Assembly: GCF_015832195.1 (NCBI RefSeq) | Contig: NC_052018.1 | Coordinates: forward strand, 27,618,115 to 27,682,114 | Reading direction: 5' to 3' | From: Motacilla alba alba | Taxonomy: Eukaryota > Chordata > Aves > Passeriformes > Motacillidae | DNA length: 64,000 bases | In this document: positions 10,836 through 23,300 of the stretch, in pieces | Numbering within the stretch: position 1 is the stretch's first letter | Layout: each line of letters begins with the position of its first letter | Made by a program: the position numbers and the translations under genes | The notes under the pieces: model-generated | The model's database searches: none | Told to the model about the DNA's origin: nothing | What the model saw: the letters and a program-made list of their open reading frames with translations, nothing else

Positions 10836-12955
10836 CAAGAGATGCCTCATTCCTATTGATCTTCAATTGTGGATCAGTAGTTCTGATTTTTTAACTTACA
10901 ATTTAAATTTTAAAAACTTTTTATTTTGTTTTGGTTTTTTTGTTTCTCTTTGTTTGTCCTTATTTCTGTCTTACAGCAAAAGATAAGTGCTTTTTAATAT
11001 GATATAGAAGATGACACTATAATTTTGAAAATTTGATGTGTTCCAATACTAAGTTTTACACAGTCAGAAACCTTCAATGGAATTATTTTTATCAGACAAC
11101 TTTTGATATTAGGATTATATTTTCAGTATCTCTACAACATGATGAATTTAAACTCTATATGATGTACAGCATGTGGTAAAGAATTTCTTTAGTAGACGAT
11201 TACTTTCAGCCCCAAGTACTTGCACTATTCAGAGGTTCCCCTGGCCATTATGATATAAAAAACAATACAAAGTGTAGGTTTTTCCAAAGCCAAGAACCAT
11301 CAAAATGACTTTTTAGCCTGTGGATTAGTTCATTTTTTAATGATACACTGCATATCTTTGCCAGTAACTTTTCTATTTCACACTTAATTTCCTTCACAAC
11401 CCTCAAATGAATATTATCTGGTTTTAGTGATTTACTACACTTAATTTTTTAAGTTGCTCTTTAACTTCCTCCTTGGAGGCTATCATTTTGTTAAGGCCAC
11501 AGTATAATTTCCCATGAAAAGTGCCCTTGGAAGAGTGATTTCCCTGTAGTCCTAGATAGTAAAAATGGATGCAAAAAAATTAATATAACTCCTCTGCTAT
11601 TTTACCATCCTCTCTAATTGCTCCCCTCACTCTTTATTCCAACACATCCACTGTCCTGTATCTTCCAACTTTTTATGTGCAGCATAAAGTTTTATTATTT
11701 ATATTGTTACACCTACCAGTGGAACACTGTGAAGTGCATGCTGTGGAAAAACATGCAGAGCAATCTTGATGTTGCTCGGCAGAAAAGCTCTTGTGTCTCC
11801 TCAGTGACCTTGCATTTGTATTGACACTTAGATCCTTCCAAGGAGGGCAAAACACTTCAAAGTAAAGGTAGCATTTAATAAAGTCTGCTGAATTAATGTA
11901 AGTAACTGTGTGGAACAAAGCAGAAGAAACTCTTGTTGAACAAAACCCTTGTGGATATAAAAGTAGAAAAAAAACCAAAACGCTTGACCATTAAGTATCC
12001 TTGTCTGAATGGGAGAAATATGTTTCACAGCTCCTTTTTCCCAAAGCTCTTGCTGACTGACTGGTAAAGGCACCTTCTCTGAAGTGCATTCAGTGGGGAC
12101 ATGGTAAAACCTTCTTAATGTTTCCTTACTGACTTCTTACAACGTGCCTCCTTCTTAAAGAGTACAGCAGTGCGGAGGGAAGAGTGGATGCCAATGAGAG
12201 ATGAATCATGAAGTAATCAATATTCAGTGCCCTCATTCTATGGTCAAGACTATCATCCCTAGACTGCTGTCTCACAATGAAACATGCAGCCAGGAGAAAT
12301 CTGCCTCTTCAAGTGCAATGAGTCCTGATAAGCAGGACAGATGGTGGAGTCTGTAAATGTGTTTGTCTGTACATACAATGTCTGCCCTTTTCAGGGGGAT
12401 GCCATGGCTGTGTGTGCCACCAACCCTGAGCTAGGTGTCACTGGTTTAGAGCCTCTGTCAGTGCCAGTGACTTGTGCCTCCTCTGCTCCAGCTTCCCCTG
12501 TGGGGTGGCTCAGCTGAGGAGGGGCTGACATCCCCAGATACAGACACTGTCTGCAAACCATAGCCCTTTGTGCCCATGAGGATGTTGGGAATGGAGGCTG
12601 GACAGGGGGAAAACCCAGTACAGACACCTCACTCCCCTGGCAAAGCAGATAGAGGATGCAGCAGTTATTTTGTGCAACAGTTCATCCCACTTTGTTACTG
12701 AGGTTTTTTCTGTGTCACACAAACAGGACTCTTCAAATATGAAAATGTTGACAGGACCAATAAGGATCTGTTATCCTTTCCTATCTGGTGTGGTCCCTTT
12801 GGCCCATAAAATCCCTACTCTAATCAGCTCTGTCCTTTCATCACTTGAATATGGCTCTGATATTAGGGATAAGAAGATCTGTGCTGTTTGCAGTGATGCC
12901 TCAGGTTTTAGCTTTTATATTTTTCAGATTCTATTCTGCTTTAGTGTGTAATTCT
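10836..12955. other. No gene seen; one G+C-richer block
   Basis: Mostly A+T-rich. A G+C-richer block at about 12385-12660 contains overlapping open frames of 70-93 codons on both strands with no recognisable motif and may be an unidentified repeat. A minus-strand 101-codon frame at 11673-11978 also shows no domain. Confidence 0.45.
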
Positions 12956-13168
12956 AGGCTTCATATTAGCAGATAGTAAGCTCTCTTCACAGAATAGGTA
13001 GACAAAACAATTCCTTCTCTAGCTGGGGACCCAAGGACAGCTGATCCAGATCTCAGGCCCAAGAGCATAAACAACGGTGGACCAAAGAGAGAAAACAAGA
13101 AGGATGGGACTTCATGGGCTAAAGCTGTAATTGGACAATTAGCTCCAATATGCTAATGGACCAAAACT

Positions 13169-13175
13169 TATAAAA
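13169..13175 (+). promoter_or_regulatory. LTR TATA box
   Basis: TATAAAA inside the LTR, 82-88 bp upstream of its AATAAA signal. It probably marks the former retroviral promoter. Present activity cannot be judged. Confidence 0.55.
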
Positions 13176-13256
13176 GTGTGAGACCCCATGACCTGTCATC
13201 CATTTGGTGGCCATTTTGGGCTGTGCTGCCCAAGGTGGATCTATTTGAAGCCTCTT

Positions 13257-13262
13257 AATAAA
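13257..13262 (+). promoter_or_regulatory. LTR poly(A) signal
   Basis: AATAAA followed about 15 bp later by a T-rich stretch and then the LTR end. Confidence 0.55.
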
Positions 13263-13324
13263 TACCTACTTTATTCTTTAAATCTGTCTAGTCTCTGTTC
13301 TAAGTCAGCCTTCACAAGGCATCA

Positions 13325-16300
13325 GCAGGACAGGAAGGACAGCCTCATGATACATGGACACTACCAGCTGAAAGCTGGAAAAATATCTCTATGAACAGTG
13401 TGGCTTCAACATGGATATAAAAACCATTGGTCATTATCTCATGTTTGCTTTATGCAGAGAAACTCGGTCCACTCTTAGGGAACCTGCTTTTAATCCTGAA
13501 GCAGTAGATACAGCATATTAATTTCTGCTGGCTTCATAGTTCTCTTCTTATACATCTCCTTCAGAAGGGGATATTAATTACTGAGTATGAAAATGAGGAT
13601 CAGATAGGCTCATGACACCGAGAAAAAATTAATTTCATAGATTACCATGAAATCCTGTTGAAGATGTGAAGTTAATTGAAGTCTGTTGACAGGTTCAAGC
13701 TATAAAGAAATTAGAAATTTTGAAAGAGAAAAAAACTGAGACGATTGAGTCTCATAGATATAACAGTAACTTTTAAATTAGGAATATATGAAGGAAAAGG
13801 TTTTAGATAAATCCTTTAGCTGTTTGCCTCAAAACACAGTTGGACAAAGTCCAAGGCAGTCTTATCTAAGCAGATCCTGCTCTCGTTATGGAGTTGGAAC
13901 TGATAAGCACCAGTAGTTTCCTCTAGTCCATATAGTTTTATTGGTTTATGCTATTATTAAAATACTGGTTTTTATTTCTTTGCACCTAATAATGTTTAGA
14001 GAAACACAGATGAGATGTTAATGGATGTGGTTCCCCTTACTAGAAACAAATATTGCTGCTGGTTTTATCAACACCCCTCTGAAATAAAGACAGGCCATTC
14101 CAAAAAAATATTTCCCCATTGTGCAAGTGTTAAATAAAACATCCAATGACAACAATAAAAAAAACTAAAAAAAACTTACAAAAATCATAGATCACCTGTA
14201 AAAATATTCCTGTTAATAGCTTTTTTTTGATCAAGGTCTTTTATAATAGACCTATTTAAAATTAATTTATGACTGATGAGTTGAACAATTTTCTGTAAAT
14301 GATAATTCTGTAATCTTTGCCATCAACGTAAATCACCCACTGGATATCCCCTTTCTGACATATGAGATTTGAACAGATTCAATTGTATTTCCGCAATAAT
14401 TACTATACTATTAACACAATTATAATTTCACTGCTAATAGAAAACTTTTATCATAAAAGTCAATCTGGTCGTTCTAAAGACAGTAGGAAGAGGATTGGAT
14501 TGTAAATCAGTCATATACACTGAATTTTTTGATTATCATTAATAAATTCATGAGTGGAATTTAAAAAGTGTTCTTGGCATTCTGTATGACAAATGTAAAG
14601 CACAGAATCCATTGTGTCCAATGGTCTTAATCTTTTTTTAATGGCCACTGTTAACCATAGTGCAATATGTGATATAATTTATTGTCAGTCCAATGCTAAA
14701 GAGATAACAGGGTTGTCCTCTGAGTGACTAAACAACCAAAACCTTATGTCATGACAAATGGTGGAACACTGAGCAGAAAAGTCAAAAGATAATGCAAGGT
14801 TTTCAACAATAACTGCTTTCCTGCTAGTTTAATGCATGTATGTTTCCTAAAATGAAAATAAATCAAAAAATGATGATAAGGCAAAATGGATGCTTTAATA
14901 ACACAGAACAACTTTAATGTAGATATTCCAGATTACAGCAAAATGAGCTGTATTTCAGGTTTCTCCAAGAAGAGGGGCAATTGTAGTGTGTCAAAGACCA
15001 CAAGACTTGGAGAAATAGATAAAAATATTGGAGAGTGGAAAGCCCATAGCCCACTTTTCCCAAACCCAAACTTTAAATATTTCTTAGGGTTTTTTTAAAA
15101 TACAATTATCAACTTAACAGCAACCACGGAATGGTAGACAAAGTCTGATATCTCTAAGATCTACACTGAGAAAGTACTTCAGGAGATACTATTTCTCTGT
15201 ATCAGTTCTCAGTGGAGTTGATGATATATATTACATATATACCCCAAACTCAATATTTGATCAAGATTTCTGAAGAAAAAAGAGGCCTTACAGAAAGTAT
15301 CCACCTCCAAGAGATATTTGATGTACCTAGTAACTCTGCCATATGCAGCTGTATGGGCACAAATTTCCCTTTGGCAACAAGGAAGAAGTAGTGCCACAAG
15401 AAATGCAGTACTATATAAAGATAGTTAATTTTGTGTCATTTGAATAATTGTAGTAGCAGTACTAGTCAGTATTCATTGTCTCACTAGCACTGATGTAAGG
15501 AAATGCAGGAAAATTGGTCCAGCTGGATGAGTCCAAGGGTGGAAAAGCATACATGCTGCATTAAAAAAGATTCAGCAATGTTGCTGCCACAATCAAAAGA
15601 AGTTCTTCTTCAACATTGGTGGGTAATCCACTGGGTGTGATATACCTTAAGAGGGATGGAAAAGTCTATTCAGATTTACATTCCATCTATAGAGAAAAAA
15701 AAATCACAAAGGTAAGTTCTCTTGTATTAGAACTTTGCAAGCATCTCTAAGACTGTGTTACTGACCATTGTGTATAAGCAGGCATGTGCACATGGGAAGA
15801 AAAAATCACTGACTGTAATGTTAGCTCATTGTACTTCTGTCCAGCATTTACATCTAGATCTTGTCCAGACACTTTCAGAGTAGAGCAAAATGTTATGCCT
15901 GAATTATTGCAGATCCAGTTTATATATATTCTGGCAAACTCTTTTGCATAGTAGTGCTTGTGGGGCTGTTTTAATACAGACTTTAAAATGAAGTTTAAAT
16001 ATCCCTTTGGGTAAAATGAAAGACATAGATTAAAACAAAATTATTGATCTAATTTCCCTTAACTTATCCTTTTTTGTATAAAAGAGAAATATAAAGGTCT
16101 GTCTCGAATGTAAATGTGAAAAAAAATCACATCTTAAAAAATTAGCCTACTAAACGGTGAGCTGCTAACATCTAACTTTTCTAATCACAGTTTAATCAAG
16201 TCAGTTATCTGCGGGTAGGAGAAAAGTCCATTCAGTTTCTCTCTTACATCATGTTTTCCAGCCTGTTATTTCAAGAGTTACGAAATTTAGATGGATTACA

Positions 16301-16440
16301 GCATTTATTGGTAGAGGTCTGATATATTCTGTCAAAAATAAACATATGTAAATGTTAATTAGCATCTCTTCCACTCAGTGCCCACTGCAATACTGGTCCT
16401 TATCAAGATCACTTATCAAGGATCACTGAGTCTAGTTCCT
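13325..16440. other. No gene seen; unique A+T-rich DNA
   Basis: Only short open frames (at most 70 codons) with no motif. No nameable repeat. Confidence 0.55.
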
Positions 16441-17346
16441 GGTCAGGCTCAGTATTGAGGCCAGTCCTAATAAATGCATTTATTGGTGATCTGGATGAAG
16501 AGATTTAATATACACTCAGAAACTTTGTGAAGGACACTAAATTGGGTAGGAGCGTTGACCTGCTGAAGGGTAGGAAGGCTGTGCACGGGGATCTGGACAG
16601 GCTGGATGGATGGGCTGAGGCCAACAGTGTGAGGTTCAACAAGACCAAGTGCCAGGTCCAGCACTTGGGTCACAGCAATCCCCTGCAGTGCTACAGGCTG
16701 GGGTTAGAATGTCTGGAAAACTGCCAGGTTGAAAAGGACCTGGGAGTGCTGCTTAACAGCAGCTGGACATGGTCCAGAATGTGCCCAGGGGGCCAAGAAG
16801 GCCGAACTAGGGAAGTGATTGTTCCCCTGTACTTGTCACTGGTGAGTTGGCACCTTGAGTCCCGTGCCCAGTTGCAAGCCCCTCGCCAAGAAGGACATTG
16901 TGGTGCTGGAGCAAGTCCAGAGAAGGGCAATGAAGCTGGAGAAGGATCTAGAGAGTAAGACCTATGAAAAGCAGCTGAAGGAGATGGAGTTGTTTAGCCT
17001 GGAGAAAAAAAGGGTTCAGGGGAGACATTATTGCTCAAGTACCTGAAAGGAGGTTGTAGCAAGGTGGGGGTCAGTGTCTTCTCCTGGACAAGGAAATGGC
17101 CTCAAGCTGTGCTAGGGGTGGTTCAGGTTTGACATCAGGAAGAATTTTTTCTATGGAAAGATGGTTAGGCATTGGGATGGACTATCCAGGGAGCTGGTGG
17201 TATCACCATCCCGGGAAATGTTTAGGAAATGACTGGATATGTCACTTGGTGTTACGGTTTAGTTGATAAAGTGGTGTTCAGTCAAAAGGTAGACTTTAAG
17301 ATTTTGAAGATCTTTTCCAATCGTAATGATTCTAAGGTTCTATGAT
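16441..17346 (+). mobile_element. CR1 LINE fragment: RT palm to 3' tail, inactivated
   Basis: A 5'-truncated CR1 enters just upstream of the catalytic region (remnant of GPVLxNxFIxDLDE at 16450-16500) and runs to the 3' tail GATTCTAAGGTTCTATGATT near 17327-17346. A long open stretch at 16527-16958 reads TKLGRSVDLLKGRKAV, DRLDGWAEANSVRFNKTKCQ, VEKDLGVLL and REVIVPLYLSLV, all typical CR1 palm, thumb and connection wording. The expected FADD catalytic motif reads FVKD, from AACTTTGTGAAGGACACT at 16521-16538, so the first catalytic Asp is lost. A frameshift follows near 16860, after which the [15 protein letters not shown] block continues in another frame. The 3' UTR (CAGGAAGAATTTTTTCTATG region) is intact in outline. 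It cannot retrotranspose. Confidence 0.92.
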
Positions 17347-20300
17347 TTTTGTAAATTATATTAAAAAGCACATTAAATTTTTGGGTCAAATTTGGAGTAT
17401 ACTGAATGAAGTGAAAAATATTTGGCTTTTTATTTTTATGAGAAAAAGAGGGAAATCTGTTGATTTTTATATTTTTGGAGTTTTTTGTTGGAGTTTTTTT
17501 GTTGGAGTTTTTTTCATGTTTAGTTTGTTCATTTGTTTTGGGTTTTTTTTTAATTTTGGTTGGTTGGCTGTTTTATTGTTTATGATTGGGTTTTTTTGTT
17601 TTGCTTCAGTTTGGGGTTTGAGTTATTAGTTTAATAGCTGAATCCAAAAGCTTTATGTGTTCATAACTCTTACGTATAGACTGTCTTCTTCAGGTATTGA
17701 TGAGACTTCCTTTCACTCCCTTCCATACACTGAAGGGGTATGGCTGGCCTAATTTCATCTGTTTTGGCCAAATGATTTAAGCACACAACTCATTAGAAAA
17801 GTCATTAGTGATAGAGAAATCAGGAAGAAAACATATCTACGCGCCACTGTTTAAATTAAATGATAGATCAGAGCAGATCCTTCTTCTAAATTACTGCTCA
17901 TTTCTAACTCAATTTGAACTTCACTTGCTGAAGACCCATATTACAGTGAAAATTGCAACCTTCTAAATGTCTTTCATCAATCAATCTGTAGACAACTATT
18001 CAGAATAATGTATGTCCTCTGATGTTTGTGTTCTTGGTACTGACAACAATTTAGAAGTCATAATGTTTTTTTCCTTGATTCTCTAAGTGAAAAATTATCT
18101 TGTAGTTCTTTTCTCTAATGTAATATTACATCGTCAGCTGAGGAAAACACAATTTTGAATTTCATATCGATAATAAGGTACTGCTGAATGAATAACCACA
18201 GCTGGAAATGCTTTAATGACCTCTCACCAGATGTCCATGACATTACCATTTGAGATAGTCTTCTTACATTCCTAAATCTTGGTTCCTAATCTCTTTCACA
18301 TATACTCCTATCTGTGCAATCTTGCTGGTTGTTCCATATTATCATTTTCTTACCTCAGAGATAGATGTGGTACACCTCTAGCTTTTGAGAATTATATTGC
18401 AGTCTGAAACCTACTCAGTTAATCCAAAATAATTCCTTGTGGCTAAGCTTTCTTACTGTTTCTGAGTATCATAAATAAATCAGATATTATTTTGGTCTCA
18501 ATATTTACTATAATCTGAACTTCAATTGTCTTATAAAGTCCCTAAATTTACATATTAGCCAGTAAAAGTAGTCTCTTCTCCTGAATCCCCACTTAGTTCA
18601 GTGGAGCCTTGCATAGACTGAAGCTTTGGTTAATGACAAGATGCTTGCTAGACTGCTTTCAACTGACACATAACTAAAATTTCATTAGACAAGATTTGAT
18701 TTACATTGACTAGTAAACACTGAAAATTTGAAGTGTCAGCTCTAAAAACATAATTAAGGAACCCGAAATGAAACTTAGAAATTAAAACTCTTAACCCAAT
18801 CCTCAAAAGTTACTACAAATGTCTAAATGGTTATGATGCCTCATTTCCCACCAGTAACTACTCCAAATAGATAAAATTTGTTTTTCAACAAAGCCTCCTA
18901 TTATTGGCAGAATAGAAAGTTTAGCAGTGCTTTAGAATCAAGGCATTTTTTATGGAGGGAAAATGTATCAATAAATTTTCTTAGAGAATTTCAAATGATG
19001 GAAGGCAAATTAGTTGGCAAAAACTTAACAAATAAAGAGCAGTGGAAACTTGTAGTGGTTACTTTATTATTTAAGCTCAAACGATGTAAGAAATTGATGA
19101 AATTTATTTAAATCCCATGTAGGGAGGATTTAAAGTCTTTTGTCCTTAAATACTTTAGCTACAAATTGATATGCTAGATTGGAAATTTTAGAAATATCAT
19201 TAGTAGATTTCCTCTTGAAGATACTTTACCTGTCAAAAATGGAAACTACATGTTTGATGAGACAGCAAAAGTACAAATATATATAGCTAATGAGTGCACC
19301 TGAATGGTGATGTGTAAACACATCTACACAGGCTGTTCACTGTAAGGCACATAGAGTAGAAAACCACCAAATAATAAACTTGGAATTCTTGGGTACACTA
19401 TGGCATGTGATATCTGGGAATTTGAGCCCCATCACACGCAAAAGCAGTTGAAATTCCATTTTACATCACGAGTGAAGGCAATAATGGCAAAAATGTTCAG
19501 CATATTTGATCAGAACAGGAGGTTGATCCTTCTGCTTTGTTTCAGAAGACACAATTTCCATTTGATGTGCTTAAAAAAAACCAAAGTTGTTTAACTTTAG
19601 GAAAAATTTAAAATTAGGACCCTAAATTGGAAGAAGATAAAATACTTTCAGATATTGACATAGTGGCTGTCCCTTAGAGTTTAATTTTTTTAGAATATTT
19701 GTATAATAGCCGTAATCACAAAGCATATCTAAGAGTGATTTCTTTTTTGTGGGCAGTGATTGAGCTACCATTTTTTTATTGAGTATTAGACTCAAGATTA
19801 TGGCTAAGTAATAGGTAAAATAATTCTTTTGCATATTGAGAGGTATTTCCTCTTCTTTTGCCACTTTTTGGTACCTCAGACATATAAAATTTATGTATAT
19901 AATTTAATGATGTTATTAAAAAATACAGTAATTTGTTTCACTTTTTAGCTGTACAAAAATCTGAAGTAATCTACCATACAAATTAAGAATGCTGTCACTT
20001 AGACCTTTAGTTCTGAATCAATGAGCTTAATTCTGTGAGGTTTTATTCAATATCAATCCATTTACCATAATAGAATTTTATGAGAAATAAATGAGAATAG
20101 AACTGCACTTATATTTGTGCAAATTTCACCAAGGATAGTTCTTTAGTATTTGGAATATTACCAATTTTCAAGACAACTTATTTTGTCTCAGAAAGAAAAA
20201 ATCACAATAGAAATATCTCTTCTTGATAGTCCAATTCTTCATTTATAGTTTTGGTCAAAAGAAATAAGACACTAGAGGAGGATGTAAACTAGGGTCAAAA

Positions 20301-23300
20301 TTTTTCCATTCATTCAGCATGCTTTCTAAATGTCAGTGCTAATCTCAGCTTTCATACATTTTGAACCAGAGAATGTTACCAACTCTCTTGTTGAGGACAT
20401 AGACTCAAAAATGTCAGCTGATTGTCAGACATGTAAGTTCCCTAACGTGTTACCCATAAATGTTATATTCCTGGGTGCTGATATATTGGATTAATCTCTT
20501 TTCTAGGATGGAATAGACCTGCTTCCTCCCCAAAGTGTCCAGCACACTATGAACCATGAAAGTTCTACCTCCTGTAATGCTTTGTTCTTTAGTGACACAA
20601 TGTCTCACCAGAGCACAAAGGCAAGCAGTCCTGTGAGAGTTCTGTAACTATGAGCAAGTACCTAATGTGGTTCTCTAACAGATATCACTCACAATCTGGT
20701 GCTTTCTAGATGACAGACAATTTTCAAAAAGCATCGGAGTGACAGCATGCTACATTCAACATATACTCAGCTTTTAAACAGCATCATAAAAGTGTTCTAT
20801 AACCCTTCGTAAAAATCTCTTTCTCAGTTCTGAGTAAGGCTACCAGTTGAGTATATCGGTTATCTTCAGAATACCAGTGAAGCACAGGTGTAAGAAATCA
20901 GTCATGAAGTGGCAACACATACCAATTCACAAATCAAGTTGAAATGTATAAATTAATGTTTTGCCATAGGAGAGGTAATTTCACTTTTTTTAATTCTAGT
21001 CTAACAAAATACAGTAGTCTTGGAGAATTAATTACATTGTGTAAGGACTATATTGATAAATATTTAAAATCTTTACCCAGGAGATTTTAAGCATTATAAA
21101 TTACAATTTCAAGGACTATAGGGAACGCTTTCCATATAAAATACTTAACACAGGGTTATAATTTTTTATGAGCATCCTGTAGTATTTTTCTGTAGTGAAC
21201 ACATGACATATTCTATTCTTATTACCTATTTGGGGAAATTTTGTTTTATTTTTTAGTTTTTTAATTGCAGGACCAAACCATATTCCTGGCAAAGGAAGAC
21301 AGAGTAATGTAAATATTAGGAACTTTGTAAATTCAAAAATGGGAATTATTGTTAAACATTCCTGAATATTTAGTGCCCAGAAAAAAAAAATATTTTCTGA
21401 CAAAACTAAATGCTAGTAAAATTTAATGGTCTGAAAATGATTAATTTTTCATGTAAAAAACTTACTCAAATGTGAGATTGTAGAGTTAGGAAAACATTCC
21501 AATGCATTATTTAAAATATTTGTTTTTAAATTCTCTCTATAAAAGGAGTTTCATCAACAAAATTTCTTGTGTTCATAAATGAAAAAGAGATGAGTTATGC
21601 AAAAAAGTGTTATAATTTAGAATTAAACATGCAAACCAGTAGTTCATTTGTGATTCTTGGATATGTAAAAAAAAATTATAGATAAATATGTGGTTTTCCT
21701 AAATTTAATAAATGTATAGCCATTTATTCTTCATATTAGTTTAAATGTTCACAAGAGAAGAAAGTTGAAAAACCTTGCCAAATAGATGAGTATTTTACAA
21801 AAGCAGCAAATAATAGATATTTTCATCTTTTCACAGCATTAAAAACTATTCAGGCAGTAAAATGCAGGCTATCACTTGTACTAAATATACACAAAAATAT
21901 CTAAAACATTTGAAATGTTTTGAAGACAGAAGTATGTTGTCCACTGCTAACAAACAAGAGAATGTAAATTAGTTTAAAACTGGGGTGACGATGAAGATTA
22001 AAAAAAACAACTTGTTTCTTAGTTTCTTCCAGAGACTAAGCATGCAAAAGAAGAAACCACAAAAAACCAATGAACCAACCAAACAAACAAAAACAACAAA
22101 AAACACCCCAGACAGAACAACTGAGGATTACTTCTCAAACAGAAGTGTAAACACTAGAATTCCAAAATACTAAGGACGTATCCATCATGTAAGCTAGTAT
22201 GTGACGTTCATGGACTTTGAAAATATTCTGAAAGTTCTAAAATTCTGAAGAAGTTAAAACAAACCAACTAACCTACCAAAAAAAAAAAAAAAAGCAAAAA
22301 ATATTAGATCTCATAAATTTCTCTGGGACTTTATGACTCAATTGACATTTCCTGGAGAATATTTTGTTACGTTACATGACCTTTTTGCATACAATATTAA
22401 CCAAACTTTTTGTTTTATCCAGTCACTAAATACTTGAAGCTAAAATCTCTCTTCACTAAGAAAATGAACATAAATTTCTTCATTAAATAGATATTTTTAA
22501 ATATTAAATATTTAAATAGCAATTTGGGCTCATAAAAAATATCTTGAAAAGCTTTTACAGAGGTGCTTTCAAGGACCTAATTACATCATAATTCATACAT
22601 AAAAGTATTTAAAGTTTAATTACAAAATTTTATAGCATACTTTTTATCTTACCGTCTCTATAATTTCATCATGTTTTCAGATATTTACAGGACCAGAATT
22701 TCTCTGAAAGAAGCTTTGAACAAGCTAATATTGCTTAAATTTTTCTTTATATGTAAGTGATTCTAGATCCTAAGGAAAAGCCAGGCTATTTTTTAAAATA
22801 CAAAAAAAAAATTGTTAGATTTGGTTAATAAATTTTAGTTGTATTTCTAAACCTCTGAAGAAATCAATACTCTATATCTCTCTGTCATAACATACTCAGA
22901 ATAGACTGAAGACAGCTTATTTTTTTCTTTCCTGTATGTAAAGAAATTCCAAAGTATAATGTTGAATTGCAAAAGTGTGGAATATCTATACTCTAGACCT
23001 TCTGAACTATGCAAAAAATACCCCTATGGCAACACAACACAAAAAACTGCCACATATCAAAGACACTCCTGCTAAATGTGTGCTGTCCTCCTAAACAGAA
23101 CACCTCCCTTACGTGACCTAAAACCTATGGGTCAAGAGTCACAAGTTGTTTACCACTGGTGTATATGATGGTTAATATAATAAGAGAAAAAAAAATCCTA
23201 GATCATCCTGTGCTCCACCTTAAAATTAAATCTTAAAGAAAAAATACATTGAGCCTTAGTCTGATTAATTAGATTAGTGTTTTTGTTGGAAAGATTAGAT

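Larger units (their letters stand above)
12960..13324 (+). mobile_element. ERV LTR with visible TATA box and poly(A) signal
   Basis: The segment from about 13030 (CAGATCTCAGGCCCAAGAGC, then CATAAACAACGGTGGACCAAAG) through CTTATAAAAGTGTGAGACC and CCTCTTAATAAATACC to CAGCCTTCACAAGGCATCA matches a passerine LTR that I recognise. TATAAAA at 13169-13175 and AATAAA at 13257-13262 are 88 bp apart, normal for a short R region. The right end is near 13324 and the left end is uncertain. I found no convincing target duplication. No internal retroviral genes are attached. Confidence 0.72.
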
